A DNA stretch of 64,000 nt, from NCBI GenBank assembly GCA_022605405.1, contig JABYQQ010000002.1:1178001-1242000 (forward strand), written 5' to 3'. A program made the translations under genes and the position numbers. This document shows positions 46,301 to 57,434 of this stretch, one piece after another. This DNA comes from Earliella scabrosa. Taxonomy: Eukaryota > Basidiomycota > Agaricomycetes > Polyporales > Polyporaceae. The notes below the pieces were generated by a model. The model ran no database searches, was not told where the DNA came from, and worked only from the letters and a program-made list of their open reading frames with translations. Each line of letters begins with the position of its first letter. The first letter of the stretch is position 1.

Positions 46301-49300
46301 GGCCTTGGCTTCTTGATCACGGGCTTTCTTCTCCTTTGCGCGGAGCGCAACCTCCTCGTTGGCCTTCTCACGAGCAAGATCTTCAGCCTCCGTTGTCAAA
46401 CGTGTCTTGGCCTTCTCGAGAGAGCGGATGTAAGCTGCCTGCTTCTGAAGCTCGACTTGCGCCTCGGCGAGCTGACGGTCGGTAACACGCTTCGCCTCTT
46501 CCAGAACGTGGACGTGCTCGACGATGGTCTTGTCCTGCTTCGCCTCCAGCTGCTTGACCTCCCACTCGGCTTTCTTGAGGTCGGTCAGCACCTTGTTCAT
46601 GTCGCGCTCGAACTTGACGTTGATGTCCTTGAGACGGTTCGCCTCTGCCTTGTGCTTCGATGCAGTCTCCTCAAGCTTCGTGCGTTTCGCGGTCTCCGCT
46701 TCCAGCTGCTTCTTGAGGGTTTCGACTTGGCGGTCGAGAGCAGCCTTGTCACGCTCGAGTTGGAGAGCAGCATCCTCGAAGTCGGCATAGCGAGACTGGG
46801 TGCTTGCGAGTTGACGTTCCAAGCTCTAGGGTGGGACTGTTAGAGAACCTCACGTTTCGTCACCAAGTGAAAGTAGTAATCACCTCCTTCGCCTTCTGCA
46901 TTTCCGCGAGCTGATTGTCTGTGTCAATGGCTCGAGAGCGCACCGACTGTAGCTCAGACTCAAGGGAACGCTTCGCCTTCTCTGCCTCCGAGAGCGCAGC
47001 CTCGACCTTTTTGAGCTGCGACCGGCTGGCCTGCTCACGATCGGACAACGACTGGTGGCTCTGCTGGATGTTCTTGTGCTCGCGAGTGACCGTCTCAAGC
47101 TCGACCTTGATCTTGTTCTGCGTCTCCGCTGCGACCCGGCGCGTCTCGGTGAGGTCCGCTGACAGTTTCGCCACTTGGGCGCGCAGGTCAGCAAGCTCCT
47201 CCTCCTTGCTCTTCGCGACCTCGCTTCGACGCGTCTCCTCTGTGACCTTCGCCTCGAGCAGGGCGCGAAGTTCGTCCAGCTCCGCTTGCAGTTTGATCTG
47301 GCTGTTCGCGTTGAGTTCTTTGGTCTTGCGCTCAGAGTCGAGCTCTGCGGCGAGAGTGTCGACGTGGGCTTGTAGCTCGGCGATCTCCCTCAGCAAGGCG
47401 TCGCGGTCAGCTTTGATCTTGTCGAGCTCGTCGGAGAGTTTGTCGGCCTGGGACTCCTTGGACTTGATCATGTTCGAATACTCTGTCGCGGTGCGAGCCA
47501 TCTCAGCGAGTTGCTCCTTGAGCTGCCGATTGTCTTTCTCGAGGGCGTCAGACCTCTCCCGCAACGAGTCCCTGATTGCATGTCAGCGCGCACATCTTGA
47601 CTATGCTTACAATCGTCAAGAACTCACTTATTGCGCTGCTCGGCAACCAGCTTGGTGTCCAAGTCAGACATCGTCACCTCCATGCGCTCCTTGGCGCGCG
47701 CAAGGTCCTCGTCCTTCTGGGCTACAAGGTTCTTCAGCTCCTCGCCCTGTTTCTCGAGCATCTCCTTCTCCGCAGCGAGAATGTCGAGATCCTCGAGCGC
47801 CTCGTCGAGCTCCTTGTTCAGCTTCACCTCGCGCTCGTGCCACTCCTGCTGCTCGCTCTCGAGCCGCACGAGGTGCTCCGCCGCCTGGTCGAACGCCTGC
47901 TGCAGTGTCTTGTGCTTCTCCTCGCTCTCCTTCTGCAGCTTCAGTGCGCGGTCGAGCTGCGAGTCGAGCGTATCGAGGTCCGCCTGCAGCGCCGCGATCT
48001 CCTCCTCCAGTTCGAGCTCGTGCTTCTTGCTGCGCTCGAGCAGTGCATCCTTGTCGACACCGAGCGCGCGCTCTGCTTCGAGATCATCCTCGACTTTGCG
48101 CTTTTCGGCCTCGAGACGCATCTTGAGACTCTCCAACGCCTCGCGCTCGCGTTGATCGCGCTCGGCGCGCTCTTTGGCGAGAATAAGCTCGGCTTCCTTC
48201 TTACGAAGCTCCTCGTCGTTGCGAGTGGCTGCGAGCAGAGGACGGACCTGTTGCCAAAGTGTGATCAGTATCATCGCCGTTGGTGTGCTGGTCAGACTGC
48301 ACGTACCTTGGTGTAGAGGTTCCACCACGGCCAATCGCGAAGCTCGCCATAGATGCGCGCGTTTCGCTGTATGGTCCGGATAGCGACCGCTCGGTTGAGG
48401 ATCTTCTTCATCTGCCGCCGTGCCGTGAACATGCGGGCGACGGCCTGGAGGCGCGAGAACATGTCAAACAAGAGCGCGTCCCGCCGCTCCTCGAGCTCGG
48501 CGAGCACGCCCGCCTTGAAGAAGATCTTGGATGTGCCGATGCGGAAGATGGACTTGTCTAGCTCCAGTGCGTCGACCATGCGCAGGCACGCCTTGCGGCC
48601 GTCCATATACCCTGGCGGGATGATGCCCGGGGTAAGAACCTCGTAGCGCTGTCGGAACTCGACGAAGGGCAGCCGGTTGGGGTAGCCGAGACGCGCGATA
48701 CGGATGCCTTCGAGCACACCGTTGCAGCGCAACTGGTCAAGCACGAGGGGCACGTCAACGCGCCCTGGCTTCTTGAGCGTGTTCGGGACGATGCAACGCA
48801 CGAAGTGGGGCTGCGTAGACTGGAGCTGCGACATGAGGCTCGCGAGCTGCTCCTTGTGCCGCTGGCCGACCGTGCGGAAGGCGCCCTTCTTCGTGATACG
48901 CTTCTTGCCAATCGTGGCTGCGTGCAGTGCGTTGCCGGTGGACAGAGGCGCATCAGCGTACTCGGCGAAGAGGGAAGCGATGTAGCGCTCGGAAGAGCTG
49001 GCCAGTACGCGAGTGAGATTGTCGTTGAGCGGGTCTTTGTTCTTCTCGAGCCAGCCATCCGTGCGATACTCAACGCGGCCAGCGTAGTGGTGCACGATGA
49101 AGCCCTGCTCAAATCGCGCGGGTTCATACTTGAATGTGCCGGGGTGGGGTTCTTCCCCGGCGGGAGGCTCGCCTGCCCAGATCGCATGCAGCTTGTTCGT
49201 GAAGGTACGGTCCGTCGCCTTGGGCATGATACACTCCTCGTCGAGCAAGCTAAGAACGCCAATGGTGACTCCACTCGTCTCAATGAGGTCGATGGTGGGC

Positions 49301-51383
49301 TGGAGGTCGAGGCCGAAGTTGACGTAGTCCCACTCGATGCCTTCGCGTGCGTACTCTTCTTGTTCGAGGACGAACATGTGGTGGTTGAAGAACTGCTGGA
49401 GCTTCTCATTCGTGTAGTTGATGAGCAGCTGCTCGTACCCATTGATGTCGAAGATCTCGAAACCAGCGATATCGAGCACGCCAATGAAGGTGGACTTGGA
49501 TGAGGGCCGGTCAAGCGCGCGATTGATGCGGTCGACGAGCATACCGAATGACTTCTCGTATAAGGTCTTGCAAAGGGCGGAAAGCTCGTCGAGGGCCTGC
49601 TGCCGTGTGCGTGCTTGAGTGACCCATTCGCGACCAGCAAGGACACGGGGTCGTAGAACGCCCTTGGTGAACTCGGAGAGGGGAAGCCCTAGTAAGTGAC
49701 AAACTCGCTCGGCTTGCGAGGGGTCAGGCATCACGGCGTCGTCCGAACGCGTGGATGTAATGGCAATGTTCCCTAGGTGGAGTACTGCAGCGACGACGCG
49801 GAAGAGGTCCAGTTGCTCAGCAGGTGTGAAACCAACAGTATCCAGAGCGTTCTAAAACAGCCCATATCATTAGTCCCACTCCGACCTACTGCTGCGGATG
49901 ACCCTACCTTCAACAAGTTCCACTCTTCTCTATCGTCTATGCCGTCCACCTCACGTCTACTCTTGTTGAGGTATTCATAGTCCTCGATCTCGCCGTCCAG
50001 CAGCAGGGTCTCTGCATCGGAGTGAACAGACGCCCTAGCCGGAACAAAGGAGACCTACCTTTGAGGCTTCCCCCGCCCTCCATAAGTTGATAGAATACGT
50101 GGAAACTCCGTTCTGCTTCGCTTCTTACAACGACCCTACTCTTCTCAAGCAAGTACCAATCGATGTTTGCGCCGGCGATGCTGCCATCGGGAGAGAAGCT
50201 AATACGGATAAACTTGCCGAAACGACTGGAGTTGTTGTTTCGTTGCGTCTGAGCATTGCCGAATGCCTCGAGGATGGGATTTGCCTGCAGTATTTGTCGC
50301 TCGAGCAGACCAAGACGGCCCTTGGACGTCAATCCACCGAACCCAGAACCAGAGCCACTGACAGAGGTGCCCTTGGTGTGCTTGCGTAGTGAACTACTAC
50401 GAGGCAGACCGATGGCAGGAACGACAGAGTTAAACGCAGTGCCACCAGCGAGCGAAGGGGATTGGGAATGGGAGGGAGTCAATGTTGGGGCGTGAGCGTC
50501 GGTCGCAATTGCCGCAAGGTACTGGATGACCTTCTTAGTGCTCTCGGTCTTGCCCGCACCGGATTCGCCACTGGACGGCTAGGTGAGTGCATGTTCGAAC
50601 AAAGGGGAGGCAGACATACGTAATGAGGATGCTCTGGTTCTCTCTCTCCTCGCCCATGTTGACCCATGCACGCTCGGCAACGGCGAAGATGTGAGGGGGG
50701 TTCTCGTCGCGGCGCTTACCGCGGTACTGATGTACGATGGCGTCGGAGTAGAGAGGAAGGGCCTGGTAAGGATTGATGGCGACCAAGAAGAGGCCTGAAT
50801 ATGTCTGGAATGAAGGGAGAGTTGGAGGGTATATAATGGACAGGTAAGACGAAGGCTCACATATATCGCGCCTGAGCCATAGCGTAGACGGAGATTATGT
50901 ACGACGCTGGCTTCGTTGAGAAATGTGAGATCTGCGATATCGTCAACCCTGTCGAACTTTGGAGGGTTCATCTTGGAGAGGGCATAGAGGGGAAGCTTGC
51001 GGATCTAAGAGAGGCAGAATAAGGATGGGAGTGGGAGCAGATGATGTATGACTGGATGCACGTACCTCTCCACCTGCAGCCATTACAACCTGGGCAACGT
51101 CGTCCTCCTCGTTGACGACCCAACCTGCGAGGTAGCCGTCTCTGTCGTCGGGGACCCAGACCCATTTCTTCTCGTTGAACTCGGCCTGTGCAGCCGCCGC
51201 ACGGGCAGCCTCTGCACTCTGCGATGGCCGCGGTGCCGGCATGGCGGGGCGAGGGGGTAAGGAGGCGAGGGAGGATGGAGATCGGAGCTGAGAGCGAGAG
51301 CTAAGCGGACTCGAGCTCGACGACATCGGACGCGTCCCAGTCGGCCCCATTTGGGCTCTCAGACGCCCGTACGCGACCGTCAC
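43339..51383 (-). CDS. Class II (conventional) myosin heavy chain
   Basis: Actin motor predicted to drive the cytokinetic ring and septation. The head runs from about 51300 to 48400: an SH3-like N-terminus ([18 protein letters not shown]), ATPase P-loop GESGAGKTE (about 50550), [10 protein letters not shown] (switch I), [30 protein letters not shown] (switch II and relay), [15 protein letters not shown] and [11 protein letters not shown] Ser/Gly-rich insert of about 65 residues follows the P-loop helix near loop 1. The neck has an IQ-like [14 protein letters not shown], then [14 protein letters not shown] starts the tail. From about 48290 to 43340 the tail is almost unbroken heptad coiled coil, ending [21 protein letters not shown] estimate about 2,300 residues, at the long end for fungal myosin II. 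Start choices are 51383 (MTVAYGRL), MGPTGTRP or [10 protein letters not shown]; the last is the most likely to be the family N-terminus. Confidence 0.95.
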
Positions 51384-51543
51384 GTGACCAAACGCGTCGG
51401 TCTTGCCAAGTTGCCAATGGCCATTGGCAACGTCTCTTCACTGTGTTCACCGACACAAAGTCTAGTATCTCGTGAGTATTCCTGGAAATTACAATCATCG
51501 TCATAGCGTAGGTGTCCAACAAATCGTCCAGCCCTCAAGCTAT

Positions 51544-53736
51544 CTATGACACTAGACTCTCTTCCAGCTCCCGGTGTATTGAGAAGGAGATCCTCCGCTG
51601 CGTCTTCGCAGCCCTCCGTCCACCCGTAGTCCTGCGCAAGCATGTCAGCGTCACGGTACGAGACCACCCACACACACAAAATCAAGCCGCGCACGCACCT
51701 CTGCTCCTGACACACAAACGTATCTGGTGCGCCCTCCCACTCATCCAGGACGTCCAGCTTCCCGACCTCCTTTTCCTCCCTGTCTGGCGGCCCGAACAAA
51801 TCGAGCGCGAGCTGCGTGTGCGACACGCCCGCGTACGTCGTCACGCACCGTGGGTTCACCAGTATTCGTGCCGCGAGGAAGACCGCGTTCGGGATCGTCA
51901 GCCGCGGCGCATCCTCGTTCGCGTACGTCTCCGGTGGGTCGACCACAGGCAAGTCCGACGCATCGTAGTCCGACCCTGCGTTCGCGTCCGCGTCCTCCTC
52001 CGGCTTCTTCTCGGCCTGACGCGGCGCGAGGGGCTCGTCGTCTGCAGGTGCGGGTGCGGGTGGGGGGACAACTTGAGGCTCTGGCGCGCGCTTCCCTTTC
52101 GGTGCGTCGGCGGAGGCAGCGTTGGGGTTTTGGACGGTAGCGATGTCAGGCTCGATGACTTTCATGCCCTCCTTCGCCTTCCACACCCACAGGTCACGGC
52201 AGAACCACGCCTGTGTGCTGTCGAGACATGAGGCATCTGGGTCGCGATCGGGGATGTCTCCATGGCTGGCGGTCAAGTTCCAGTAGTCTCCTCCGGCTCG
52301 GTAGGCGATGCCAGCATAGTACGACTGGGCGGGGTCGACGATGTGCGTGCCCGATTCGCAGCAGAAGACTTGGAAGGGCAAATGCTGAGTGTAGCGTTGT
52401 GCGCTCGTGGGATCGCGTGGTGGGACGGAGGTGAGGGAGGACTCGGAGATGGCAGAAGACTTGGATTGGCGGAACTGGTCGCCGTTGATGTCTCGCGTAC
52501 GCCAGCTAAAAACGCTCGTGAGTGGCAGACAAACGAGACATGTGTGTTGACATACCGATCAGAGAAAATGAAGAAACCATTGTGTTCCGCCCAGTCCATT
52601 CCACAGACCATGGCAGCGTCGTTGGCGACGCTGACCTTGATGGTTTCAAGGATATCATTCGGACATGTGAAGCCCTTGAGCCATATGACGCGGTAGAACT
52701 TGATGTTTCTCCTCTCACGGAGCTCGTGGAGGGGTTCAAGAACGAGATTGCGCGTATATGCTTCCTCAAGGGGATAGTATGCAGCAGAAGGGTCCTCGGT
52801 CATACCGGGCACTCGTCGTATCCGGAAGGGAACGCCGAGGAGGGTGAGGACGGCTTCGCAGAGGTCTGTCAAGGTCTCTGTCGAGTCTGAGGAGTCGTAA
52901 TCGAGCATGGAGACAAAGATATTTGAGGAACCGAGGCGCTTGGCGAGTTGCACGATGACGGCGAGCTGGTCGACGAGGAAGTGGTCGGCAGAGTGAATGA
53001 CCATGCCGACGTAGTAGAGATGGTTCTGACGTGCGAGGTCTTCGTACGCATCTTCATACTTGTTCTGACCGAACGGACGTGTGAGGGTCGGACAGAGAGC
53101 GGCGACCCAACCGTTGAGGGTCAAGAGCTGCTCAATGGCGGAGAGGACGGATTGCTCGTCCATGTGCGACGTCTCGTGCGAGAGGATGCTGCGATAGTTG
53201 AGCTGGTGAAAGCTGAGGGCACCAGATGTGACTCACTATGGTTTCTGGAACCGCTCCCAGTAGTCCTGCACGCCGTCACCAATCACGTCGCTGAAGAGGT
53301 CCGGCCGGTCGTCCCTGCCCATGCGGACCTGAAGGAACTCGTGTTTGCGAGCATCCAGCTGCTTGTCTGAGCGTCGGACAAGGTCAAGCACATTCTGTTT
53401 GCGGATCTCCTTTGGGTCTACGGGGCCATAGAAAGATGAGACGGCGACAGAGGTGTCGGGAGAGGCGACGAGGAGCTTGAAGAGGAGGCCGAGAGCAGCG
53501 AAGATGAGGACGCGGACCAAAGTGCGTCGGCGGATGACGAGGGCCATAGCGGTCGCGCCGTTTGCGCCAAGAGCGCGCGGTGACGAGGCCGAGCGAGTGG
53601 ATGAGAGACGGCCGCTGAGAGAGAGAATGGACAGAGCGAGAACGCACGCAGCGAGACACCGTCGGTGATTCCGTGGCTGAACGAGCCTGCATCCGCGTAG
53701 GCGCCCATAATCATACTCCAGATCCAGATCGGGCAC
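51544..53736 (-). CDS. CMT1/CAP59-type alpha-mannosyltransferase (GT69-like)
   Basis: Type II membrane glycosyltransferase of the family named after the Cryptococcus alpha-1,3-mannosyltransferase Cmt1 and capsule protein Cap59. It probably builds cell-wall or secreted glycans in the Golgi. The N-terminal exon carries a basic stretch and one membrane anchor (RVLIFAALGLLFKLLVA). The catalytic exon has NIFVSMLDYDSSDST, LGVPFRIRR, YPLEEAYTRNLVLEPL and VIWLKGFTCPNDI. An intron joins FSDR to WRTRDINGDQF. The next exon includes FQVFCCESGTHIVDP, CLDSTQAWFCRDLW, NPRCVTTYAGVSH and APDTFVCQEQR. A last intron then leads to an end near 51544 (ELEESLVS). The Met at about 53547 (MALVIRRRTL) is a better type II start than 53736. 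A spacer rich in Pro/Ala interrupts the catalytic domain. The gene ends 160 bp before the myosin start. Confidence 0.9.
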
Positions 53737-54701
53737 ATTCCACGGCTTGGGAACCGGCGGTTGAATTTGACCACAATATTCATAACCTCCTACTTAGTTG
53801 CTAGTTCCGCATGGTAGACCTCCACGCAGTATACGCATAAGGGTGAGTTCCACGTCTGCATCTTCTCGTGCTTGAATTCTGCTACTTATCATACGCGGAC
53901 TCTGCGCTCAGAACTCCACAACTCTCTCTATGGCAGTCCCAAAATGGACACCTGTCCAGAGACTATAGCTTTTCGTCCCCTCATATCAGCCATCTGTCCG
54001 CCGGCTCCTGTAGCCCCTTCCTCACTGGTCCGTTCCACTCCAAAATTTTGGTGCAAGCCCTTTCAACCCTCCTCAGCCCAGGAAAATTATTCGCTTTTTC
54101 TCAATTGCTCTCCTTCCTTCTGCATCGTCGTAGGATCAATCCTGGGTTCATGGGCGCTTCACATGCCGAAAGTGGAATATCTCGGAGTTTTGAGCCGCAG
54201 CGCTTTTTTCCTCCACATATCTTCCTGGCGCCCATTTGTTGACGCTCGTGTTGAGTTCTACCTGTTCTCGCTATGGAGTGTCGTCTTGAGATGCTGCTCA
54301 TACTTTGATAATTTTGTGCATAACGGAAAGATATAATTAGTGCAATGACACTGATATCTCAGCGATCCGGTGAGTGGAAGAGGAGATATAGGTAGGGACG
54401 GACAGAAATGTTATGAGCGATCGGACGAAAAAGCGCTGAACGCCGGGCAAATAATCCATAGTCGGCGGGTCATATCCCGATGAATCGCGGGCTTGTATGC
54501 AAACATGAACGGGCAACATCCCGCTTGACCCTGGGACAATAACCCGCTCAACCTCGGGCGCAATCGTAATCCTGGATGACGAAAAGCTATAGTCTAGGGA
54601 CAACTGTACCCCTTGCATGGCAGTCATCCTGCTCGTTAACGCTCTTCAGCCCTGTCGCCCCTGCACCCACAAAGCCTTTCGGCGCCGGACCGCCCCATGT
54701 A
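53737..54701. other. Gene-free stretch with a candidate inverted-repeat element
   Basis: Upstream of the mannosyltransferase and downstream of the DUF6533 copy 2. Open frames at 53868-54336 have no recognised product. The main structure is the inverted repeat 53953-54602, listed separately. Confidence 0.5.
53953..54602. repeat. Inverted-repeat-bounded element (unclassified)
   Basis: A perfect 17-bp pair, GACTATAGCTTTTCGTC at 53961-53977 and its complement at 54578-54594, is extended outward by TGTCC/GGACA. The spacer is 600 bp with several CGGG-rich words. No target duplication is clear, so the superfamily is open. Confidence 0.65.
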
Positions 54702-56438
54702 TCAGGTTCTCGAGTCATTCACGCGTCCTCCTAGTCCGTCGTTCGCCACCTCAATAGAGCCCTCCAGCGGCTCAGATTGCAAAGATCCTCCCTCCGTCCC
54801 CTCATCGTCCGTGTGCGGGTCAGGTCCATACTCGTCCACGCAGGTTGACCCTATGGACCCGATCACCCGCTCAAAGACAAGTGACCCGTTCCCCGCCTGG
54901 CTGCCAATCTCGCCCGACGTCGAAGTACTGTGGTCGACCATCCGCTGATTGACGGCTTGGAGGTTGAGCATAAAGCGCGACATGAGCACGGCCGTGATTC
55001 TGGCAAGAAGGAAGGTGAGTTTAAATGTTGTGTTCGTGCTCCAGTAGATGCTCCGACTCGACTACTCACGGATCGGTGAAGATGGTCATATAGCTTGTGT
55101 TCTCCAGTGGGACCACGGCTATCTGCATGCGACGAACGGGTGAGTATACAGCTTCGTTCAAGTGTGCGGAAGACCTGCCGAGAGGGACTTCAGAACGAGA
55201 TGAAGCGTATTGAGTATCACTAGACATCTGCGAAGTGAAGCGTGCTCGTCAATTCTGCACGGCCCCGGTTGACGGGCTGAGAATCTCACAGGAAGTAAAA
55301 GGTGCCTGCATACGGTCATGAGCAGATCCTCCCGATAGAGAAACCAAACGCACTGACCGTCTCGCAAGAGAACATATGCGAGAGAATATCTCTCCAACAG
55401 TCCCTTTTCGCGTTTGTGGAGGGATGTCCAGGTGACAACGATGACGAGTATGTCTGCTAGTATGAGCGAAGACCGGGATGCGGCGACGACTATGGGTCAT
55501 GTAGTCAGGTCAGGTCAGCGCTCGTATCCGTCTTCAAAGTTGACTGAAACCCACTTCTGCAGTCATTGTCAGGCGGCCGCAAACCACGCTTAAGAGGTCG
55601 GAATGGACGTACCCCATGGTTTCTTGATTGTTCAGAGCCGATGCCTCGAAGCAGCCAAGCAACGGAACGATTATGCCCTTGGCGATCTTGGGCGATAGAC
55701 GTATCTACCCACAAAACGATCAGTTGCATTCAGAGTGCGATGCTGGGACCGGAGGTGACCACGCACGATATTGGTTCCCGCGGGTGTAAAGGAGAGCAGA
55801 TAGATCAGGCAAGCGATGAATGCATTGGAACTGACCGCGTATGCTCTCAACGCGGAGAAGCCTGTCCATGTAGGGAGTACGTCAGCCCTGAGCACCACTG
55901 GACCACTGCAGCAGGAAAACTCACCAGCCCAAGGGACCATGTACGGAAGCACTTCCATCACCTCTAAGGTCCTGATGTATGCTCCGCAGCTCTGAGTCAG
56001 TCCCCTCATCAGCAACTCGTGTACTCTCTTGCCACGGTCAAGGCACGGTCGTACCGCTGCTGTCTTGATCCAGAAGTTGAAGTTGTCCATGATGGTGAAG
56101 ACGAGCATCACGTATCTGTTCACGAAGAACAAGACGGTTGCGCCCGTCCACCTCCTCTTCCAGAACAAGTCCACTTCGGCAGGAAAGGTGGCAACGTATT
56201 CGCATAGCAGAAGCACTGCACACGCGCGTCCAGGCTCGAGATCGATGAACACATGGGTTGGCAACAAGGAGGACTCACTCATCGTCGCGAATCCACAGCA
56301 GTTGAAAGTAAAGCTACAGTTATCGACATGAGCATCGAAACGATAGTGCAGGTATACAACGAGTCGCTGTGCGGGCACGTACATACTGCTATACGTCGCC
56401 ACCAAGGCTGCCGCTTCATCCTGGGCTGGATCCGACAT
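54702..56438 (-). CDS. DUF6533-domain seven-helix membrane protein, copy 2
   Basis: Inverted paralogue of 41066-42855. It begins MSDPAQDEAAALVATYSS, followed by an exon with SFTFNCCGFAT, and then LLLCEYVATFPAEVDLFWKRRWTGATVLFFVNRYV, the DUF6533 core. Next come WTGFSALRAYAVSSNAFIACLIYLL, a segment with SLAYVLLRDGQ (also in copy 1) and the tail MSRFMLNLQAVNQRM with GNGSLVFERVIGSIGS. The tails of the two paralogues align well, the middles less so. About six introns interrupt it. Likely intact; function unknown. Confidence 0.85.
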
Positions 56439-57434
56439 AGTAAGCCTCTGAAGATGGAAGGTTTAGAGGTGAGACCAGTGGGGTCGCGCTGTGGAATGGC
56501 ATGTGTGAGTCAGTAGATTATATAGCGCAGGAATTGACGAAGAACAACCTGAACGACACAAAAAGACTCGGACTATCCAAGGATAGACCCGCCGAGTGCG
56601 ATAGCGAACTGCATTCAGTCGGGCTGATTCTATCACCGATGATGTCACGCGTACTGAATACATCTCAGTCGTCCTATCTGTGCCGCGAACAGCCATCGTC
56701 ACTTAAACGTTCGGGTGAGATTGACGACGGGGCAGTTCGAAGGAGCAGAGTATCTGCGTGGCTGAATGATGATGATGAGTCCGAGAAAAGGCTGCCACTT
56801 CCATGTCACCCGTTCCAGGTACTGAGAAACGGAAACGCACGATAGTAAAGCACCGTACTATTTCAGTCCAATCCCGCCCTCCACGGGTCTTCGCTCACTG
56901 ACCGCCGGAAACAGGACGGCGAAGAAAAACGGGCGATTGTCCAAGGATGCATCTCTATCTCCGTCCTCTCCTGAAAGATCATGTCTGAACAGCAACAACG
57001 TACCTCGAGTCGCACCCTCCGGCCTTCGGTTGAGCTGTCCTCGTTTGCGCAAGCACCGCCTCACCCCTCTTTAAGTTCATGCTGCAAATTCGTCTTCATC
57101 GACATCGTTGTTCGGTCCGGAACGTTGTGACACGGCACCGCCAACTTCCTCTGACTCGCTCCCACGCACGCCAGGCTCGACGTCGGGTCCAATCTGTGCA
57201 TCGCGTCTCAGCTGTGAAAATAAATAAGTAACAACATCTCGAGCATATCATGTAGATCATACATGATGAAAGAGAGATGCCCAACTGCCAGAAGCTCAGC
57301 GCCTCACTGGCCCGGAAATCGTCCGCGTCTCGACTCCGCTCAGTTTTATCCTCCAATACTACGCCGCGCTATATTTCTGTCGCACTGCGTCGGTATTGTA
57401 AGTACGGCTAGTACGTCTGTATAGCTTTTCGCCG
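56439..57434. other. Intergenic region DUF6533 copy 2 / FAD oxidase 1
   Basis: No gene is supported; the + frame 56501-56845 has no recognised domain. From about 57164 the sequence is homologous to 60096 onward and is the left end of duplicated unit 1. Confidence 0.55.

Noticed and set aside
45977..48126. Long + strand open frames opposite the myosin tail (for example 45977-46843 and 46915-48126)
   Set aside because: They are antisense shadows: Leu- or Ser-rich translations opposite Glu/Lys-rich coiled coil with strong GC3 bias.
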